From assembly GCF_030819175.1 (NCBI RefSeq), contig NZ_JAUTBJ010000002.1, forward strand, positions 4,091,001-4,155,000: a stretch of 64,000 nt of DNA, in the 5' to 3' direction. The first letter of the stretch is position 1. The number at the start of each line of letters is the position of its first letter. This document shows positions 26,290-35,943 of the stretch, piece by piece. A model generated the notes under the pieces. That model was not told the DNA's origin. It made no database searches and saw nothing but the letters and a program-made list of their open reading frames with translations. The position numbers were made by a program, and so were the translations under genes. The DNA is from Sphingomonas sp. SORGH_AS_0879 (GTDB lineage: Bacteria > Pseudomonadota > Alphaproteobacteria > Sphingomonadales > Sphingomonadaceae).

Positions 26290-26549
26290 TTTTTGTTCAC
26301 GCGAAGCCGCGATGACGCGAAGAAGAAAAGAAGATTTGGTTCGCGCGGAGGCGCGGAGACGCGGAGATGTCTCGCCCGCCGCGCCAGCGGCCCTCTTATC
26401 TCAGGCGGTGACGAATAGAGGGCGCTGCGCGCGGCATATCCTCTCTGCGTCCTCTGCGCCTCTGCGCGAACAAACCTTCTTCTCCGCGCCTCCGCGTCTC
26501 CGCGCGAACCAAAACTCTTCGCGTCATCGCGGCTTCGCGTGAACAAAAA
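26290..26549. repeat. Long inverted repeat, 33-bp perfect outer arms
   Basis: The gap after pepP holds no gene. Its outer arms, 26290-26322 and 26517-26549, are perfect 33-base reverse complements containing ACGCGAAGCCGCGATGACGC. Nested inside is a second facing pair, TTGGTTCGCGCGGAGGCGC near 26335 and its complement near 26480-26512. The motif family also occurs at 311-456. The structure would fold into a long hairpin; it may be a repeat-derived transcription barrier between convergent genes. Confidence 0.75.
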
Positions 26550-26578
26550 CGCCGCGCGGGAGGGGCCTCCCACGCGGC
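26545..26578 (-). terminator. Terminator of the glutamate dehydrogenase gene
   Basis: On the minus strand the stem GCCGCGTGGGAGG / TCCCGCGCGGC closes over CCCC and is followed by GTTTTTG. On the plus strand the same hairpin is followed by ATTTT, so it may also stop pepP transcripts. It sits about 57 bases past the dehydrogenase stop. Confidence 0.75.
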
Positions 26579-26634
26579 ATTTTGCGCACCTCATGCGACA
26601 CAGAAACTGGACCCCGCCCTTCGCCGGGGAACAG

Positions 26635-29600
26635 TTAGCGCCCGAGGAGCACGCGCGCCTGCCCAGCTATCTGGGCCAGCATCGCGGCATTGGGCTGAGC
26701 GGCCAGACGCGCCCGGTCGATCACCGCCTTGAACTGGCCGACCCGTGCGGCATTGCGCTCCAGCCAGGCCTCGACCGCGGCTTCGGGATCGGTCGCGCCC
26801 GCACGGCCCAGGAAGTCCAGCCGCTGCTGCTGGAAGTCGCGCGCGAGGCCCGCGATCAGCAACCGCTCCCACGGATCGCTGGGGTTGATCCGCGCCGCCT
26901 GACCCTGCGCCCAGTCAAGGCCCAGCGCCTGGCCCAGACGGGTAAAGGCATGGGTCAGCCGCGTCTCGTCGAGCGACAGCCGCTGGCCCAGATCGGCCAG
27001 CCCCACCGCGCCGTCGAGTTCGGACACCCGCACCACCTGCGCCGCCAGATCGGCAGGCGCACCCGCCTCTGCCAGCGCGGCCACCACCCGCGCACTCTGC
27101 GCCTTGGCCTCGTCGCGAAGCAAGGCGGGCGTTTCCGCCGCCAGCCGCGCGATGCCCGGCTGCAACCGCTCCAGCACCTCGCCGGGGGCCGTGCCCGCAG
27201 GCATCGCCCGCAACAGGTCGGCGATCTGCGAGCGGGTCGCGCGCGCCACCTCGTCGAACAATCCGATACGCGCGGCCTCGGGCATCGCCGCCGTCTCGAT
27301 CGCGGTCCACAAGGTCGGCAGATCGAACAGCCGCTCGACCACGACGAACATCGCCGCGATGTCGGCCATCGCCGCGCCTTCCTCCTCCGCCAGTTCGAAC
27401 GGGTGGAGAATGCCCATCCGGTTGACGATCCGGTTGGCCAGCTTGGTCGCGACGATCTCGCCCCGCAGGCGATGCTGGTCGATGGCCTCGCCGAACTGCG
27501 CCTGCATGGCGGGCGGGAAGGCCGCGCGCAGATCGGGGAGCAGTTCGTCGTCCAGCGCCAGCGGGCTGGTCTCGATCGCGTCCTGCAAGGTCAGCTTGGC
27601 CGTCGCCAGCAGCACTGCCAGCTCGGGGCGGGTCAACGGAATGCCGTCCTGCCCGCGCCGCAGCAGCACGTCGTTGCTACCCAGCCCCTCGACCGCGCGG
27701 TCGAGCCGCCCGGCGCTCTCGAAGATCTCGATGACGCGGACGTAACTCGGCATCGCGCCCGCGCCATCCGCCTCGGCGATCGACAGCCCCAAGGTCTGGA
27801 GCCGGTTATCCTCCAGCACCAGATGCGCCACGTCATCGGTCATCGACGCGAGAAGCGTGTTGCGGTCGCCCTCCGCCAACCGGCCCTCGATCATCTCGCG
27901 GTTGAGCGCGATCTTGATGTTGACCTCGTTATCCGAGCAGTCGACGCCCGCCGAATTGTCGATGAAGTCGGTGTTGATCCGCCCGCCACGCTCGGCAAAG
28001 GCGATGCGCGCGGCTTGCGTGACGCCCAGATTCGCGCCCTCGCCGATGGCGATGACCCGCAAATCCTCGGCATCGACGCGCAGGCGGTCGTTCGCCGGAT
28101 CGCCGACCTGGACGTTGTTCTCCGCCGCCGCCTTGATGTACGTCCCGATGCCGCCGAACCAGAGCAGATCGGCCGGGGCCTTCAGGATCGCCGAGATCAA
28201 GGCCGCCGGTTCGAGCGAGGTCGCGGTGATGCCCAAGGCCTCACGGATTTCGTCCGACAGAGGAATGGTCTTGGCCGAACGCGGGAAGACGCCACCGCCC
28301 GCCGAAATCAGGCTGGTGTCGTAATCCGCCCAACTCGACCGGGGAAGCGCGAACATGCGCGCGCGCTCGTCCCAACTCGCCGCCGGATCGGGGTTCGGGT
28401 CGAGGAAGATGTGGCGATGATCGAACGCGGCGACCAGCTTGATCGCCTTGGACAAGAGCATCCCATTGCCGAACACGTCGCCCGACATGTCGCCGCAACC
28501 GACCACGCGGATCGGCTGGCTCTGCACGTCGATGCCGCGCTCGGCGAAGTGGCGCTGGACCGAGACCCATGCGCCCTTGGCGGTGATGCCCATCGCCTTG
28601 TGGTCGTAACCCTGGCTACCCCCGGAGGCGAAGGCGTCGCCCAGCCAGAAACCGCGCTCCAGCGCCAGCGCATTGGCGACGTCGGAGAAGGTCGCGGTGC
28701 CCTTGTCGGCGGCGACCACGAAATAGGGGTCTTCGCCGTCCAGCACCCGCACGCCGTCCGGGTGCACCACCGCGCCCTCGACGATATTGTCGGTGATCGA
28801 CAGCAAAGCGCGGATGAAGACGCGGTAGCTTTCCTTGCCCTCGGCGGCCCATCCGTCGCGGTCCGTGACCGGCGACGGGAGTTGCTTGGGATAGAAACCG
28901 CCCTTGGCCCCGGTCGGCACGATGACCGCGTTCTTCACCCGTTGCGCCTTCATCAGCCCCAGGATTTCGGTGCGGAAGTCGTCGCGGCGATCCGACCAGC
29001 GCAAGGCCGCCACGTGCCACCGGCCCGGCGCGCAGGTGAATGCCCTCGACCCGCGGGGAATAGACCCACACCTCACGCCACGGCAGCGGCGCGGGCAGGC
29101 CCGGAATCCTATGGCTGTCCAGCTTGAACGCCAGCGCTTCCTTGCCAGCCTCGGCAAAGGCGTTGGTGCGCAACGTCGCCGCGATCATGTCGCGGAAGCT
29201 GCGCAGAATACGGTCGTCGTCGATGGCCGACACCGCATCCAGCCCGGTCGCGATCGCGGCATCGGCGGCGGCGATGTCGCCCGTCGCCTTCGGGTCATGC
29301 GCCGCCGTGAACCGCTCGATCAGCGCGGTCGCCAGCCTGGGCGCGCGGCGCAGCGCATCGACCACGGTGGTCAGCCCGTAAGGCAGTCCCGCCTGCCGCA
29401 GATAGCGGAACCAGGCGCGGAACAGCACCACCGCCTGGGGGCTCAACCCCACATCGACGATCAGCCGGTTGAACGCGTCATTCTCCGCCGCGCCCTCCAG
29501 CACGGCGGCAATCGCGCCCTCCAGCACCGCCGCGCCCCTGGGCTCGGTGGTCGCCTCGGTCTCGACGATGAAGTCGTGGACGAAGGGATCGGAATCGTCA

Positions 29601-31249
29601 CGCAGCCTTGTCGGCAGTTCGCCGATCACGCGGAAGCCGAAATTCTCCAAGACCGGCACCGCGTCCGACAGGGCCAGCGCGCCGTTCAGCTTGTAGATCT
29701 TGAGCTGGCGATCCTGCCCCGGCTGGACCGGGAAGAGGCGGACCGAACGGCTGCCCTCATTCTCCAGGCTCGACAGGCGCAGAATATCCGCCGCCGCCTC
29801 GCCCGCATCGCTGAGGTTGCGATAATTGGTCGGGAAGGCATTGGCCCAGCGCAGCGCCAGACGCGCCGCACGGGGGGCGGGCACCTGTTCGGCCAGCGCC
29901 GCCTCGACATCGGGCATCCATCCGCGCACCATCTTGCGCAGCCGCTCGGCCAGCGCCGCCGTATCCGGCAGGCGGCCATCCTGGCGCAGGTCGATGGTAT
30001 AGCGGATCAGCGCGACGACGCCGTCCTCCAGCGCGATCGACCAGTTGAGCAGCGATCCGTTCGCCGCCTCGCCCAGCATGTCACCGATGGCGACGCGCCG
30101 CGCGGTGGTCAGTTCGTCGCGCGGCAGCCAGACAAAGGCGAACAGATGCCGCTGCAACACCGAGCGGATCAGCACCAGTTCGGGACGCGGCCGGTCCGCC
30201 AGCGACATGGCGGTCAGCGCCAGCGTCTCCAGCGCCTCGGCCGGGAAAGCCGTGACCAGATCATGCGGCAAGGCGGTCAGCGCATGGGTCAGCGCCTTGC
30301 CCGTATGGCCGCGCGGATCGAAACCGAACTTGGCCTGCAACGCGGCGAGGCGCGTGCGCAGCACCGGCACCTCGTGCGGGGGGCTGGCGAGCGCGGCGCT
30401 GGTCCACAGACCCGCATGGATCGACAGACCGACGGGGCGACCGCCCTGGATGATCGGCACCAGCACCAGATCGAGCGGCACCGAACGGTGCACGGTCGAG
30501 ATCGCGTTGGACTTGAGCAACAGCGGCGCCGCGCCACCTTCCGCGAAATAGGCCAGCGCCCGCTGCCGCGACGTGTCGGCCAGCAACGGCACCTTGTGCG
30601 GCGTCCGCGCCACGCCCAATGCGGGGGCGTCGCGGCCATCCTCATACCATGTCTCATGGCCGAGCAGCGTCAGCTTGCCGTTCAGGAACCACAGCAGGAG
30701 CGCCGCGCCCTCGCCATTCTTCTCGCCCAGCGTGGTCGCATCGGCGGCCAGCGCGTCCTGCAAGCCCGACCAGTCGGCCACGGCGGCGCGCACATCGGCC
30801 AGAACGCCACGCAGATCATCGACCAGGCCGCGCCGGTCGCGCGCATCGGCGCGTTCCATTTCCAGATAGATGAAGGATTCGGACTTTCCGCCCGCCCCGA
30901 TCGCCTGAAGCTCGCCCTCTGCGTCGCGGGTCACAGGCAGGACGGGGTGGATCACCCGGTCGATCGCGATACCGTCCGCGCCGACCATGGCGGCGATCGA
31001 ATCGACCAGGAACGGCATGTCGTCATTGACGATGGCCAGGCGCATCCGGCGATGCGTGTCGTCGCCCGACATCGGCTCCAGCGCGATGGAGGGCTCTCCG
31101 GCCGCGCGCCGCTGCGCCACCCCCGCGACGAAGGCCGCCGCAGCCGCCACCTCCGCGGGGCCAAACCCCTGCAACTCCGCCGGAAGGGCGCCCTGGGTCA
31201 GCCGCGCGGCAATCGCGTCGGCCATCGGATGCGACATATTCGGTGCCAT
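26635..31249 (-). pseudogene. gdhB: NAD-specific glutamate dehydrogenase, interrupted by a +1 frameshift
   Basis: One gene of about 1,537 codons encodes the large (roughly 1,600-residue) NAD-dependent glutamate dehydrogenase, which deaminates glutamate to 2-oxoglutarate. The first half (31249 to about 29003) has the ACT-like N-terminal regions and ends RAGPVARGGL; the rest (about 29001 to 26635) continues with RWSDRRDDFRTEILGLMKAQ, PTGAKGGFYPKQLP (catalytic Lys), GCGDMSGDVFGNGML and WFGGIGTYIK in a different frame. One extra base near 29002 accounts for the break. Both halves are otherwise intact, so this is either a recent mutation or a sequencing error. The start is ATG 31249 or 31237. Confidence 0.9.
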
Positions 31250-31326
31250 GGACGCTAGTCCTAGGCCCGGCGTCCGCGCCGCTCAACCCTTTGCAACCCG
31301 AGAAAAGATGTTGCGTCGCAGCGCAA

Positions 31327-32130
31327 TTATCCGCGCGTGGCGCGCAATACCCTTTCGGCCAACCGCGCATCGCCGCTGACCGAACCGGTGATCGCCACGC
31401 CGCCTGCGACGCTGACATGACCGACCAGCACCATCGGCGTTCCGGGCGCGGCATCGGTCGCGAAATCGACATGCCCGATGACCTCGGGCTCGGCCATGGC
31501 CTTGGCGGACGGTGGATTCCACAAGTCCTCGGCGGTCCCTTGCGCCACCGGTGCCGGCGCACGGCTCGCGGATTGAAGCAGCGCCGAATCGAGCGTCGCC
31601 TGCAACAGCGGATCGGCCAGTTCCTTCCAACTGACCACTCCGTGCACGAAATCGATCATCAGCCCGTCGGACGAATAGGGCAGCAGGATGCCACGATAGA
31701 GCGTGGTCCGCCCCCGTCCGTTGATGAACTCGGCCTCGAACCCCGCCGGGGCCTGATCGATCAGGATCCGGTCGCAATGCCCCGTCAGCCGGGCGAGCAG
31801 CGATCGTTCGGGAAGGTCGGCGACGCGCTTGACCGGTCCCGCCATGCCGCACTCCTCGCGCAGCGCCTGGCCGATATAGGCGATGGCCGGATCGCGCCGG
31901 TCGCCGCGAAAGTCGAGCAGGACGGAATTGGCCGCGAAATCCCCCATCGCGTCGGCTTCGAGCGCCCCGATCACCGGGAACCGCGCATCTCCCAGCAACG
32001 ACGCCCAATGGTGATAGGCCCGCGCATGCAACCGTCGCTCGACCCCGCCGAGGTCCAGAAGCACATCATCGCCTCGATCGGCCCCATCGCTCCCGACCGA
32101 TACGGTATCGGGGTGCGGGGCGCTGCTCAT
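31327..32130 (-). CDS. PAS-domain (PAS_5-like) protein
   Basis: A 267-residue soluble protein. The central part LHARAYHHWASLLGDARFPVIGALEADAMGDFAANSVLLDF and TTLYRGILLPYSSDGLMIDFVHGVVSW has the pattern of the alphaproteobacterial PAS_5 family (PF07310), in which 'R-x-x-L-P-L-S-x-D-G' marks the last PAS strands. The C-terminal segment is variable. Related MopJ-type proteins influence cell-cycle or stress signalling, but no partner domain is present here. Start ATG 32130 has a good ribosome site (AGGAAG); ATG 32148 is the alternative. Confidence 0.6.
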   Translation of the reverse strand: MSSAPHPDTVSVGSDGADRGDDVLLDLGGVERRLHARAYHHWASLLGDARFPVIGALEADAMGDFAANSVLLDFRGDRRDPAIAYIGQALREECGMAGPVKRVADLPERSLLARLTGHCDRILIDQAPAGFEAEFINGRGRTTLYRGILLPYSSDGLMIDFVHGVVSWKELADPLLQATLDSALLQSASRAPAPVAQGTAEDLWNPPSAKAMAEPEVIGHVDFATDAAPGTPMVLVGHVSVAGGVAITGSVSGDARLAERVLRATRG

Positions 32131-32268
32131 GACTGTCTTCCTGGCCATGCTCCGGTCATGCCCGCCTATAGTTAACCCCGGGTAAAGATCGCAAAGACGC
32201 TTGCCAGCCCCCCAACGACCTGTTAAGCGCGCCCACCTCGACCGGACACCAGCCGGTTCGATCGACGG

Positions 32269-32344
32269 GCCGCTTTAGCTCAGCTGGTAGAGCATCGCAT
32301 TCGTAATGCGGGGGTCACAGGTTCGAGTCCTGTAAGCGGCACCA
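32269..32344 (+). tRNA. tRNA-Thr (anticodon CGU)
   Basis: All arms pair: acceptor GCCGCTT/AAGCGGC, D-stem GCTC/GAGC, anticodon stem TCGCA/TGCGG with loop TTCGTAA, and T-arm ACAGG-TTCGAGT-CCTGT. CGT at the anticodon position reads ACG threonine codons. The CCA end is encoded. It directly precedes an integrase gene and is the likely attachment site of the island. Confidence 0.96.
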
Positions 32345-32370
32345 TCACGTCTCCGGAACAAACCTGGAAA

Positions 32371-32388
32371 ACCGCAGAAATCTGCGGT
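32371..32388. promoter_or_regulatory. Palindrome between tRNA-Thr and integrase
   Basis: ACCGCAGA-AA-TCTGCGGT is a perfect 8-bp inverted repeat, 27 bases past the tRNA and about 106 before the integrase start. In tRNA-integrated elements this position usually holds integrase arm sites or the operator of the integrase promoter; which applies here cannot be told. Confidence 0.4.
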
Positions 32389-32494
32389 AAACTGCCTCTC
32401 GGCGGTCCCGTGAAATCTCATTATGTTCCGCCTTGGCCCACTCAAAAGGGGCCACGAATCATGGGGCCACGAACGTTGCAGGAGGCGTGGCCCC

Positions 32495-33712
32495 ATGCTT
32501 ACGGTTGTGCAGATTCGGGCGCTGAAACCGGCAGAGCGTCCTTACAAGGTGGCCGATTCGGACGGCCTGTATCTACTGGTGCAGCCATCCGGCACCCTGC
32601 TCTGGCGCTTTCGCTATCGATGCTGCGGCATCGAGCGCAAACTTTCGCTGGGCAGTTTCCCCGATGTCACCTTGGTGCAGGCGCGCAGGAAGCGCGACGA
32701 GGCCAAGGCCGAACTCGATGACGGGATCGATCCGGTCGAGGAAAAGCGCCAGCGGCGGCTTAAGGCCGAACTCGCCGCGCAGACAACCTTCGCCCTGGTG
32801 GCGGAGGAATATATCCAGAAGATGGAGCGGGAGGGACGCTCCCCCGCCACCATCAAGAAGGCGCGCTGGTTCCTTGAACTACTCGATGGCATCGCCAAGC
32901 GCCCGATCGCAGCGATCACCCCGCATGAGCTTCTCGACGTGCTGAAGCGGGTAGAGCGTCGGGGGCATCATGAGACAGCGCTTCGGCTACGCTCCTTTGC
33001 CGGCCGCGTCTTCCGCTATGGTTTCGCGACCCTGCGCACCGAGCGCAATCCAGCCGACATCCTGCGCGGGGCCCTTACCGTACCCCGGGTCAAACATCAT
33101 GCCGCGATCGTCGAGCCCAAGAAGGTCGGCGACCTGCTGCGCGCAATCGACGGGTACACGGGCCGGCCCGAGACCTTGCACGCGCTCAGGATCGCGCCGC
33201 ATGTCTTCCTGCGTCCGGGTGAGCTGCGGCAGGCGAAGTGGAGCGAGATCGACTTCGCCGAAAAGGTCTGGCGCGTGCCGGCCGAACGCATGAAGATGAA
33301 GCAGCCGCATGCCGTACCCTTGTCGCGGCAGGTGCTGTTCCTTTTGCAGGATCTGCGGTCGCTGGCGCGGGACAGCGAATTCCTCTTCCCGGCGCTTCAT
33401 ACCACCAAGCGCTGCATCTCGGACAATACGCTGAACGTCGCGCTGCGCCGCCTGGGGTTCGAGAACGACGAGATGACCAGCCACGGCTTCCGCGCCATGG
33501 CCAGCACGCTCCTCAACGAGTCAGGGCTGTGGCATCCCGACGCCATCGAGCGCGCGCTGGCCCATGGCGAGAAGGACAAGGTGCGCGCCGCCTATCATCG
33601 CGGCGCGCACTGGGCGGAACGGGTGCGCATGGCGCAGTGGTGGTCGGATTATCTCGACCAACTCCGGGTTGGCGGTGCCGTCATCAAAGGCAAGTTTCGG
33701 AAGCGAGCGTAA
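32495..33712 (+). CDS. P4-type tyrosine integrase
   Basis: A 405-residue site-specific recombinase. The N-terminal DUF4102 arm-binding domain (LTVVQIRALKPAERPYKVADSDGLYLLV) is followed by a SAM-like core-binding domain (SPATIKKARWFLELL) and the catalytic domain: Arg in RPGELRQAKWSEID, the His-x-x-Arg box in TSHGFRAMAS, and the tyrosine in RAAYHRG. Start ATG 32495 has GGAGG nine bases upstream; the frame is open from 32423. It adjoins tRNA-Thr, the expected target of such enzymes. It appears intact although the rest of the island is reduced. Confidence 0.94.
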   Translation: MLTVVQIRALKPAERPYKVADSDGLYLLVQPSGTLLWRFRYRCCGIERKLSLGSFPDVTLVQARRKRDEAKAELDDGIDPVEEKRQRRLKAELAAQTTFALVAEEYIQKMEREGRSPATIKKARWFLELLDGIAKRPIAAITPHELLDVLKRVERRGHHETALRLRSFAGRVFRYGFATLRTERNPADILRGALTVPRVKHHAAIVEPKKVGDLLRAIDGYTGRPETLHALRIAPHVFLRPGELRQAKWSEIDFAEKVWRVPAERMKMKQPHAVPLSRQVLFLLQDLRSLARDSEFLFPALHTTKRCISDNTLNVALRRLGFENDEMTSHGFRAMASTLLNESGLWHPDAIERALAHGEKDKVRAAYHRGAHWAERVRMAQWWSDYLDQLRVGGAVIKGKFRKRA

Positions 33713-33743
33713 GACTTGCGACACCTGCCATATGATGATGGCG

Positions 33744-33944
33744 TTATTTCGCAGGATCGTAGGAAGCGGGATTGCGCATCCACTCGTCGATGGCCGAGGC
33801 ACGCCAGCCTATGCAGCGGGTGCTGAGCTGAGTGCTCCTTGGAAAGGTGCCGTCGGCCATCTTGCGATATAGGGTGGAACGGCAAAGTCCTGTCTGCGCC
33901 AGGACGGCGTTCAGACGGAGAAAGCGGTCAGGATTAGCGGACAT
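33744..33944 (-). CDS. AlpA-family excisionase/regulator
   Basis: A 66-residue MerR-like winged-helix protein of the AlpA (phage CP4-57 regulatory) type: RFLRLNAVLAQTGLCRSTLYRKMADGTFP, then the wing and W-R-x-S-A-I-D-E-W-M. AlpA proteins turn on excision of integrated elements and often sit beside P4-type integrases, as here. The start at 33944 is supported by AGGTGG six bases before; ATG 33953 is possible. It is convergent with the integrase gene and just upstream of an IS insertion. Confidence 0.85.
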   Translation of the reverse strand: MSANPDRFLRLNAVLAQTGLCRSTLYRKMADGTFPRSTQLSTRCIGWRASAIDEWMRNPASYDPAK

Positions 33945-34041
33945 GGGCGCCACCTTTCGGTTTTGCGGTTGGGAAGTGACGTGACCCCCGTTTCTTCATC
34001 CAACTGGAAGTAGAGACCGTCTCCTTAAAGGGACGGACGGA

Positions 34042-34308
34042 ATGAAGCGGAAGCAGTTTTCGGAAGAGCAGATCATCGGCATCCTGAAGGAGGCCGAGGC
34101 GGGTGCGGTGGTGACGGAGCTGTGCCGCAAGCACGGGATGTCGAGCGCGACTTACTATGCGTGGAAGGCGAAGTTCGGCGGCCTGGAGGTGTCCGACGCA
34201 AAGCGCCTGCGGTCGCTCGAAGAGGAGAACGCCCGGCTCAAACGGCTACTGGCGGACACGATGCTGGACAATGCGGGGTTGAAAGACCTGCTGTCAAAAA
34301 AGTGGTGA
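34042..34308 (+). CDS. IS3-family OrfA, copy 1
   Basis: An 88-residue helix-turn-helix/leucine-zipper protein: [20 protein letters not shown]...[19 protein letters not shown], then a coiled coil ([20 protein letters not shown]). It binds the IS ends and regulates transposition. The AAAAAAG run near its 3' end (34296-34302) should cause -1 frameshifting to give the OrfAB transposase. Identical to 59093-59359. Confidence 0.93.
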   Translation: MKRKQFSEEQIIGILKEAEAGAVVTELCRKHGMSSATYYAWKAKFGGLEVSDAKRLRSLEEENARLKRLLADTMLDNAGLKDLLSKKW

Positions 34309-35207
34309 CGCCCGCCGCGAAGCGGCAAGCGGTCGCGCATCTCCAGGCGACGCTGGGGATGAGCGAGCGGCGGGCATGCACGGTCGTTGGGGCAGACCGC
34401 ACGAGCATGCGGTATCGCTCGTGCCGGGCGGATGATGGCGACCTGCGGTCGCGGCTGCGCGAGCTGGCGCAGCAACGCCGACGGTTCGGCTATCGGCGTC
34501 TGCACATCCTGCTGCGCCGGGACGGCATCACGATCAACCGCAAGAAGACCCAGCGGCTCTATCGTGAGGAGGGTTTGACGGTCAGGCGCCGGAAGGGACG
34601 AAGGCGCGCCACAGGCAGCCGTGCGCCCGCGTCAGTGCTGGCGCTTCCCAACCAGCGCTGGAGTCTGGACTTCGTCCACGACCAGCTCGTGACCGGCCGT
34701 CGGTTCCGCGTGCTCAACATCGTCGATGACGTCACGCGCGAATGCCTTCGGGCGGTGGTGGACACGTCGATCTCGGGCCGGCGGGTCGTGCGCGAGCTGG
34801 CCGATCTGATCGCCGAGCGTGGCAGGCCGAAGATGATCGTCAGCGACAACGGGACCGAACTGACGTCGAACGCGGTGCTCGCCTGGTCCGGCGATGCCCG
34901 CATCGAGTGGCATTACATCGCGCCGGGCAAGCCCACGCAGAACGGGTTCGTCGAGAGCTTTAACGGTCGCATGCGCGACGAGCTGCTCAACGAGACGCTG
35001 TTCTTCACCATCGGTCAGGCCCGCTCGATTCTGGCCCGCTGGGTCGACGACTACAACAACGAGCGTCCGCACTCCTCGCTCGGCTACGCCACTCCGGCAG
35101 CCTTCGCTGCCGGGCTCGAACAGCAACGGGCGGGGTTAACCCCGCCCGTTGCTTCACCTGCGCTTATGCGCGAAAACCACGGTCGGTCTCTGGTTGCCGC
35201 TGGATGA
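34302..35207 (+). CDS. IS3-family OrfB transposase, copy 1
   Basis: A 301-residue DDE recombinase, in the -1 frame relative to OrfA. Catalytic acidic residues lie in [24 protein letters not shown] and [17 protein letters not shown] (D, D and E). It has the HTH_21 region [17 protein letters not shown]. It is most probably made as an OrfAB fusion; GTG 34302 or 34305 could serve for OrfB alone. Intact and identical to copy 2. Confidence 0.93.
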   Translation: MVTPAAKRQAVAHLQATLGMSERRACTVVGADRTSMRYRSCRADDGDLRSRLRELAQQRRRFGYRRLHILLRRDGITINRKKTQRLYREEGLTVRRRKGRRRATGSRAPASVLALPNQRWSLDFVHDQLVTGRRFRVLNIVDDVTRECLRAVVDTSISGRRVVRELADLIAERGRPKMIVSDNGTELTSNAVLAWSGDARIEWHYIAPGKPTQNGFVESFNGRMRDELLNETLFFTIGQARSILARWVDDYNNERPHSSLGYATPAAFAAGLEQQRAGLTPPVASPALMRENHGRSLVAAG

Positions 35208-35424
35208 AAGACCGGGGTCACGTCAGTAACGACTCTCTGCTACAATCGTAGCGAGGCGAGAATGAGCGTAGCTGGTTAAGCGTGATGGCGGCACTTACGA
35301 TTTCCGGGGTTCGATCCCACTGGCCCAAAGGCAAAGACTGAACCGCGCCGGGTTTGCCGGGGGGGGGCCCGACGCCTGAGGCGAAGCGGCCTTGAGAAAC
35401 AACAGGACAAGGTTCCGCCCCAGG

Positions 35425-35943
35425 TCACGCCCCCCGGCGAAACAGGAAGCGCTCGGATATCCAATGTGCGGCAGCGCCAATGGCGACGCCGAGCAACACC
35501 TCCTCGGCGCGCGCCAGCGCGGCCGTGACGATCGATCCACCGGGCGGTGCCGTCAGCAGCACGATCACCGACGTCCACATGCAGACCCGCAGTTCCGGGC
35601 GGAGACGGGCGATGCTGGCGGTGATACCCACCGCAACCGCCAGCATCGCGACCTGCCCCGCCCCGCGCATCGCGATGGCGACCAGCAACGCCACCACCAA
35701 GCCCACGACGGTCGCGGCAATCCGCGACGTCAGCGATCGGTGCGTGTCGCCCAGCCTGTCCTGCGACACCACCAGCGCCGACACGCTCGCCCAAACCGGA
35801 TGGTCCAGCCCCATCCGGTTGGCGATCACCAGCGCCAGCACCGCGGCCGCCGTGCAGCGCGCGACGAAGGCGATCGAACGGATCGCCTCCGTGCGGGACA
35901 CGGCCGCAGTCACCCACGACCGCAGAGCGAGCGGTCGCCTCAC
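35425..35943 (-). CDS. FUSC-family integral membrane protein
   Basis: A 172-residue membrane protein with four to five hydrophobic helices. [50 protein letters not shown] matches the FUSC/aromatic-acid exporter-like signature (H-P-x-W-A-x-V-S-A-L-V-V, then R-x-x-x-T-x-x-G). Start GTG 35943 overlaps the intended poxB stop (GTGA), so it was coupled to poxB. With poxB frameshifted, its translation could be affected. The 199 bases between its stop and the IS hold no gene. Confidence 0.8.
   Translation of the reverse strand: MRRPLALRSWVTAAVSRTEAIRSIAFVARCTAAAVLALVIANRMGLDHPVWASVSALVVSQDRLGDTHRSLTSRIAATVVGLVVALLVAIAMRGAGQVAMLAVAVGITASIARLRPELRVCMWTSVIVLLTAPPGGSIVTAALARAEEVLLGVAIGAAAHWISERFLFRRGA

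Larger units (their letters stand above)
33977..35225 (+). mobile_element. IS3-family insertion sequence, copy 1 (no target duplication)
   Basis: A 1,249-base element with terminal inverted repeats beginning TGACGTGACCCC (left) and ending GGGGTCACGTCA (right). It matches the copy at 59028-60276 in length, reading frames and encoded proteins. OrfA and OrfB overlap across an A6G slippery run at 34296-34302. The IS407 group is the likely subgroup because copy 2 has a 4-base duplication. Here the flanks are GAAG on the left and GTAA on the right, so no duplication survives. Confidence 0.92.

Noticed and set aside
26539..31258. Two long plus-strand frames (862 and 784 codons)
   Set aside because: They are opposite the glutamate dehydrogenase gene, whose conserved motifs are on the minus strand.
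32269..35225. Calling the integrase segment a complete genomic island
   Set aside because: There is no cargo, no relaxase or replication gene, and no second attachment site; only the left end survives.
35226..35424. A tRNA-like stretch (GGGGTTCGATCCCACTGG near 35316) and an inverted near-match to the end of tRNA-Thr, considered as the right attachment site
   Set aside because: The tRNA-Thr resemblance is in the opposite orientation with mismatches, no full tRNA folds, and the T-loop-like piece belongs to no complete gene. No direct copy of the tRNA-Thr end is found.
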